Below, one piece after another: positions 5,927 through 8,907 of a stretch of 8,907 nucleotides of DNA (position 1 is its first letter; each line of letters starts with the position of its first letter). The position numbers and the translations under genes are program-made. The stretch is taken from positions 1-8,907 of the forward strand of contig JAEKLK010000323.1 in the NCBI GenBank assembly GCA_019509895.1. Direction: 5' to 3'. The notes beneath the pieces were generated by a model, which worked only from the letters and a program-made list of their open reading frames with translations, was not told the DNA's origin and did no database searches. This DNA is from Betaproteobacteria bacterium (lineage in GTDB: Bacteria > Pseudomonadota > Gammaproteobacteria > Burkholderiales > SG8-39).

Positions 5927-7648
5927 TACGCGGCCTTCGCCTTGGCGCGCAGGCGGCCGGTCGCCGCTTCGTCGATCGCCCCGCCCTCGATCACCACGCC
6001 GTAGAGCTCGCGCGCCGCCTCGCCGCTCACCTTGTCGTCGAGGACATCGGCGAGCACCCGCCCCGGATCGCGCGTGAAGGGATCGCCGCAGCCGCCACCG
6101 CCGGCGCTGACGTGGCGGAAGACATCCCCCTCGTACCACTTGACCGCTTCCATCGGCATGGTCGGCAATGTGCGCCTGCCCGCGGCCGTCGCCGGCGAAG
6201 CCGTACGGCGGATGGTCGCGCCGGTCGGCGCGCGTAGTGAACACGGCTTCGTCGGCCAGCAGCTTGAACTCGCGCACGAAGGCGAGGCCACCGCGATGCT
6301 CACCGGCGCCACCCGAGTCCTGCACCATGCCGTAGCGCACCACCTCGAGCGGCAGCTCCGCTTCGATCAGCTCCACCGGCTGGTTGGAAAGATTCGCCGC
6401 CGGATTGGAAATACCCTCGACGCCATCGCGCCGCGCGCGGGCGCCCCAGGTGCCGACCATCACCTCGGTGAGCACGAACGGCCGGCCCTCGTGGTAGCCG
6501 CCGACCGAGAAAAGCGTCGGCCCGCCTTCGCCGGCAGCAATGACCCGATCGGGCACGACCTGGGCGAGCGCCCCCATGATGGCGTCGAACACGCGATAGC
6601 CCATGACGCCGCGCGCGGCGCAAGCGGCGGGCAGCACCGGATTGAGGATAGTGCCTTCCGGCGCCTTGAAGTGCACCGGCCGCATGTAGCCTTCGCAGTT
6701 CGGGATGTCCGGGCTCGTGACGCAGCGGATGGCGCAGTAGGTCGACGAGCGCGCCATGGCGATCGGGCAGTTGATTGCGCCCTGCACCTGCGCCGAGGTG
6801 CCGGTGAAATCGACCACGATCTCGTCGCCGCGCACGGTGAGGCACACGACGATCTTCAGTGGCTCGGGCCTCTCGCCGAGGCCGTCGATCCAGTCGGAGA
6901 AGCGATATTCGCCGTCGGGAATGCCGCGGATGAACTCGCGCATCAGCCGCTCGGCCTGATCCATGATCGCCTCGAGGTAGCGCCGCAGCGCCTTGCCGCC
7001 ATAGCGCTTGAGAAGCGCCGTATAGCCACGCTCGGCGACTGCGCACGCCGCGAGCTGCGCTCGCAGATCGCCCAGCACCTGCACCGGCTGGCGCGTGTTC
7101 TTTTCGATCACCTCGAAGAGCGATTCGTTCGCCTTGCCCGCCTCGTAGAGCTTGAGCATCGGCAGGCGCAAGCCCTCCTGGAAAATATCCGTCGCATGGA
7201 TGGCGACCGACCCCGGCGCAATGCCGCCGACATCCGAGTGGTGCGCCATGGTGCAGGCGTAGCCCTCGATCTCGCCTTCCGAGAAGAGCGGCTGGATGAC
7301 GTAGATGTCCGGCAGGTGCTGGCCGCCTGCGCCGTACGGGTCGTTCATGATGAAGATGTCGCCGGGCTGCATGCGGCCGGCGTACTTCTTGGTCAGGTGC
7401 TGCATCGCGTCCGGGAACGCACCGAGCTGCACCGCGAGCGTCAGTCCCTGCGCGATCACCTGCCCGTGCCGGTCGCAGAGCGCGGTCGAGTAATCCATCG
7501 AGTCGCGCACCACCGGCGAATAGGCGCTGCGCATGAGCACCAGCGCCATCTCGTCGGCGACCGACGAGAGCGCATTCTTCACCACCTCGAGCGTGATCGG
7601 ATCGATGCGCAATTCGGTGTCAGGCTCGTAATTAATTCGGGCAGTCAT
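5926..7648 (-). CDS. hyuB: Hydantoinase B/oxoprolinase-family protein (HyuB), frameshifted
   Basis: HyuB is the partner subunit of HyuA in ATP-dependent N-methylhydantoinases, 5-oxoprolinases and acetone carboxylase-like enzymes. The ATG at 7648 overlaps the hyuA stop (ATGA). Residues 1-493 read normally, with DPITLEVVKNALSSVADEM (16-34), NDPYGAGGQHLPDI (102-115), AHHSDVGG (135-142), DFTGTSAQVQGAINCP (280-295) and SGGAGEHRGG (445-454). After about residue 490 the family match jumps frame: the continuation LPTMPMEAVKWYEGDVFRHV and the conserved SAGGGGCGDP to the TAA at 5928-5926 are one frame over. The span is 1723 nt, one base more than a multiple of three. The two parts sum to about 574 residues, normal for HyuB, so one extra base is the simplest explanation. 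As written the gene would not give a normal C-terminus. Indel error and true pseudogene cannot be separated here. Confidence 0.85.
6170..6182 (-). other. Likely frameshift point in hyuB
   Basis: Upstream of here the hyuB frame gives PYGFAGDGRG, and downstream the adjacent frame gives TLPTMPMEAVKWYEGD. Removing one G from the GGG run at 6181-6179 (coding strand) restores a continuous frame. No classical slippery heptamer or downstream pseudoknot was recognised, so an indel or base-call error is preferred over programmed frameshifting. The original frame stays open into the amidohydrolase gene because both share a frame. Confidence 0.65.
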
Positions 7649-8907
7649 GGAGCCGTATCGATCTGTATGTTGCCATGCCCATCGAGTTGGGCGCTCGCCC
7701 CCGGCGGAATGACGCAGGTGGCGTCGAGCTCCTCGATGATCAGCGGCCCCGGGATGCGCTTCGCGAGCGCCGCGCGGCTGACGACCGGCGTGTCGTGCAG
7801 CTTGCCGTCGAAATACGCCTGCCGGCGCGCTTGCCGTGGCGCGAAGCCCTGCGCTTGCTTCAGCCCTTCGGCGAAGCCTTCCTTGCTCTCGGGCGCAGCG
7901 CTCGCCACGACTCGGATGTTGATGAGATCGACCGGATCGCCCTCGGAGCTGTGCCCGTAGGTGCGCTTGTGCTCGGCGTGGAACGCCGCCTCGATCGCCG
8001 CCACCTCGAGCGGCTCGGCCGGCACCGTGAGCTCGAACGCCTGCCCGGTGTAGCGCAGGTCCGCGAGGCGCTTCACCTGCACACGTGATTCGTCCACGCC
8101 CTCCTTGCGCATGTCCGCGCGCACTTCGGCCTCGAGTTGCGCGAACAGCGTCCGCAGCCGCTCGCCCTCCACATCGGCGGTGCGCTGGAACACCGAGCGC
8201 TGCTGCGTATGCTCGACGTTCGAGAACAGGAGACCGGCCGCGCTGAACACGCCCGGTGCCGGCGGGATGAGCACGCGGCGCATCTCCAGCTCGCGGGCGA
8301 TGGCCACCGCGACAACCGGGCCGTTGCCGCCGAAGGCGACCAGCGCGAAGTCGCGCGGATCGCGCCCGCGATAGGTGGAGACCGCCTTTACCGCGCGCGT
8401 CATCGTCGCCACGGCGATCGCATAGACACCGTGCGCCGCCCGCATGGGATCGAGCTTGAGCGGCGCCGCTACTTTGCGCTCGATCGCCTCGCGCGAAAGG
8501 CGCGCGTCGATCGGCAGCTTGCCGCCGACCAGGTATTCGGGATTGAGGTAGCCGAGCATCACCGCCGCATCGGTGAAGGTGGCTTCCGTGCCGCCGAGGC
8601 CATAGCACGCGGGGCCCGGCACGGCGCCTGCGCTCTGCGGCCCGACCTTGATCGCGCCTGCGGCATCGAGCGAGACGATGCTGCCGCCGCCCGCGCCGAT
8701 CTCGGAAACGTCGATGAACGGCAGCTTGATGGCGTAGCCGCCGCCCTTCACCAGCTTGGAGCTGACATTGATGCCGGCGCCGACTTCGTATTCGGTGGTG
8801 CGCGCGGGCTCGCCATCCTCGACGATCGCCGCCTTCGCCGTCGTGCCTCCCATGTCGAACGAGATGACGTTGCCGAGGCCGGCGGCGCGCGCGATGTCGG
8901 CGCAGGC
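7645..8907 (-). CDS. hyuA: Hydantoinase A/oxoprolinase-family protein (HyuA), C-terminal part, cut by window edge
   Basis: The frame is open to the right edge and gives 420 residues; complete HyuA proteins are about 680-700, so roughly the first 260-280 are outside the window. The visible part opens with GNVISFDMGGTTAKAAIV (residues 12-29), the actin-like ATPase phosphate-loop motif D-M-G-G-T. It is followed by IGAGGGSIVSLD, the GPQSAGAVPGPACYGLGGTE block, and FGGNGPVVAVA with the PPAPGVFSAAGLL block, all typical of HyuA. The internal ATG of DMGGT at 8853 is not the real start. HyuA supplies ATP-dependent activation and works with HyuB to open or carboxylate its substrate. The TGA at 7647-7645 overlaps the hyuB ATG, indicating coupled translation and fixed stoichiometry. 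The exact reaction cannot be assigned. Confidence 0.93.
   Translation of the reverse strand, partial: ACADIARAAGLGNVISFDMGGTTAKAAIVEDGEPARTTEYEVGAGINVSSKLVKGGGYAIKLPFIDVSEIGAGGGSIVSLDAAGAIKVGPQSAGAVPGPACYGLGGTEATFTDAAVMLGYLNPEYLVGGKLPIDARLSREAIERKVAAPLKLDPMRAAHGVYAIAVATMTRAVKAVSTYRGRDPRDFALVAFGGNGPVVAVAIARELEMRRVLIPPAPGVFSAAGLLFSNVEHTQQRSVFQRTADVEGERLRTLFAQLEAEVRADMRKEGVDESRVQVKRLADLRYTGQAFELTVPAEPLEVAAIEAAFHAEHKRTYGHSSEGDPVDLINIRVVASAAPESKEGFAEGLKQAQGFAPRQARRQAYFDGKLHDTPVVSRAALAKRIPGPLIIEELDATCVIPPGASAQLDGHGNIQIDTAP

Noticed and set aside
4595..6004. Long + strand open frame of 469 codons opposite the amidohydrolase
   Set aside because: Shadow of the amidohydrolase, whose metal-site motifs are all on the - strand; the + product has no family features.
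7627..7638. AT-rich patch (TAATTAATT) near the hyuB start as a promoter element
   Set aside because: It is inside hyuB codons 4-8, downstream of the start, with no paired -35/-10 arrangement; it simply encodes RINYE.
6032..7960. Long + strand open frame of 642 codons opposite hyuB and hyuA
   Set aside because: It lies antisense to clearly conserved HyuB and HyuA sequence, its product is rich in Arg, His and Ala with no recognisable domain, and long antisense frames are expected at this GC content.
7649..8608. Upstream extension of the hyuB frame as a 1365-codon ORF
   Set aside because: This part overlaps hyuA in another frame and has no domain signal; the real hyuB start is the ATG at 7648 overlapping the hyuA stop.
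1..8907. Mobile element, CRISPR array, tRNA/rRNA or GntR operator
   Set aside because: I saw no terminal repeats, transposase, repeat-spacer pattern or RNA gene. Both operon promoters lie outside the window, so no regulator-binding palindrome could be placed with support.

Overview
The window is dense, GC-rich bacterial DNA with almost no intergenic space. The gene content fits a betaproteobacterium, probably of the Burkholderiales: a Bug/TctC-type binding protein, an FCD-type GntR regulator, a complete TRAP transporter and a HyuA/HyuB pair. The taxonomic placement is inferred from gene families and base composition; no rRNA, tRNA or marker gene is present.

Layout. On the + strand are the last codons of an unidentified gene (1-62), a Bug-family periplasmic binding protein (89-1051) and a GntR/FCD regulator (1048-1731) whose start overlaps the Bug stop in an ATGA. 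On the - strand one tightly packed run enters from the right edge: hyuA (C-terminal part, 8907-7645), hyuB (7648-5926, frameshifted), an N-acyl-D-amino-acid deacylase-like amidohydrolase (5926-4511), then dctP (4499-3522), dctQ (3451-3008) and dctM (3007-1718). The two groups converge, and the 3' ends of gntR and dctM overlap by 14 bp.

How the genes may work together (inference). The TRAP proteins would import an organic anion. HyuA/HyuB, of the hydantoinase/5-oxoprolinase/acetone carboxylase superfamily, would act on a cyclic amide or related substrate using ATP. The amidohydrolase would hydrolyse an N-acyl or N-carbamoyl amino acid-like product. The GntR protein is a plausible regulator of one or both units, but both promoters lie outside the window, so no operator can be assigned.

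Points of interest. Two reading frames appear broken by a net one-base change. hyuB shifts frame near 6170-6182, after which its original frame runs into the amidohydrolase and creates an artificial fused ORF. dctQ seems to have lost its first ~25 codons to an indel near 3507-3512. Just upstream of the apparent dctQ GTG start is a nearly perfect 15-bp hairpin that is fully paired only in the sense-strand RNA. It may set the ratio of binding protein to membrane subunits. I saw no mobile element, CRISPR array or RNA gene, and no stretch above 300 bases lacks a gene.
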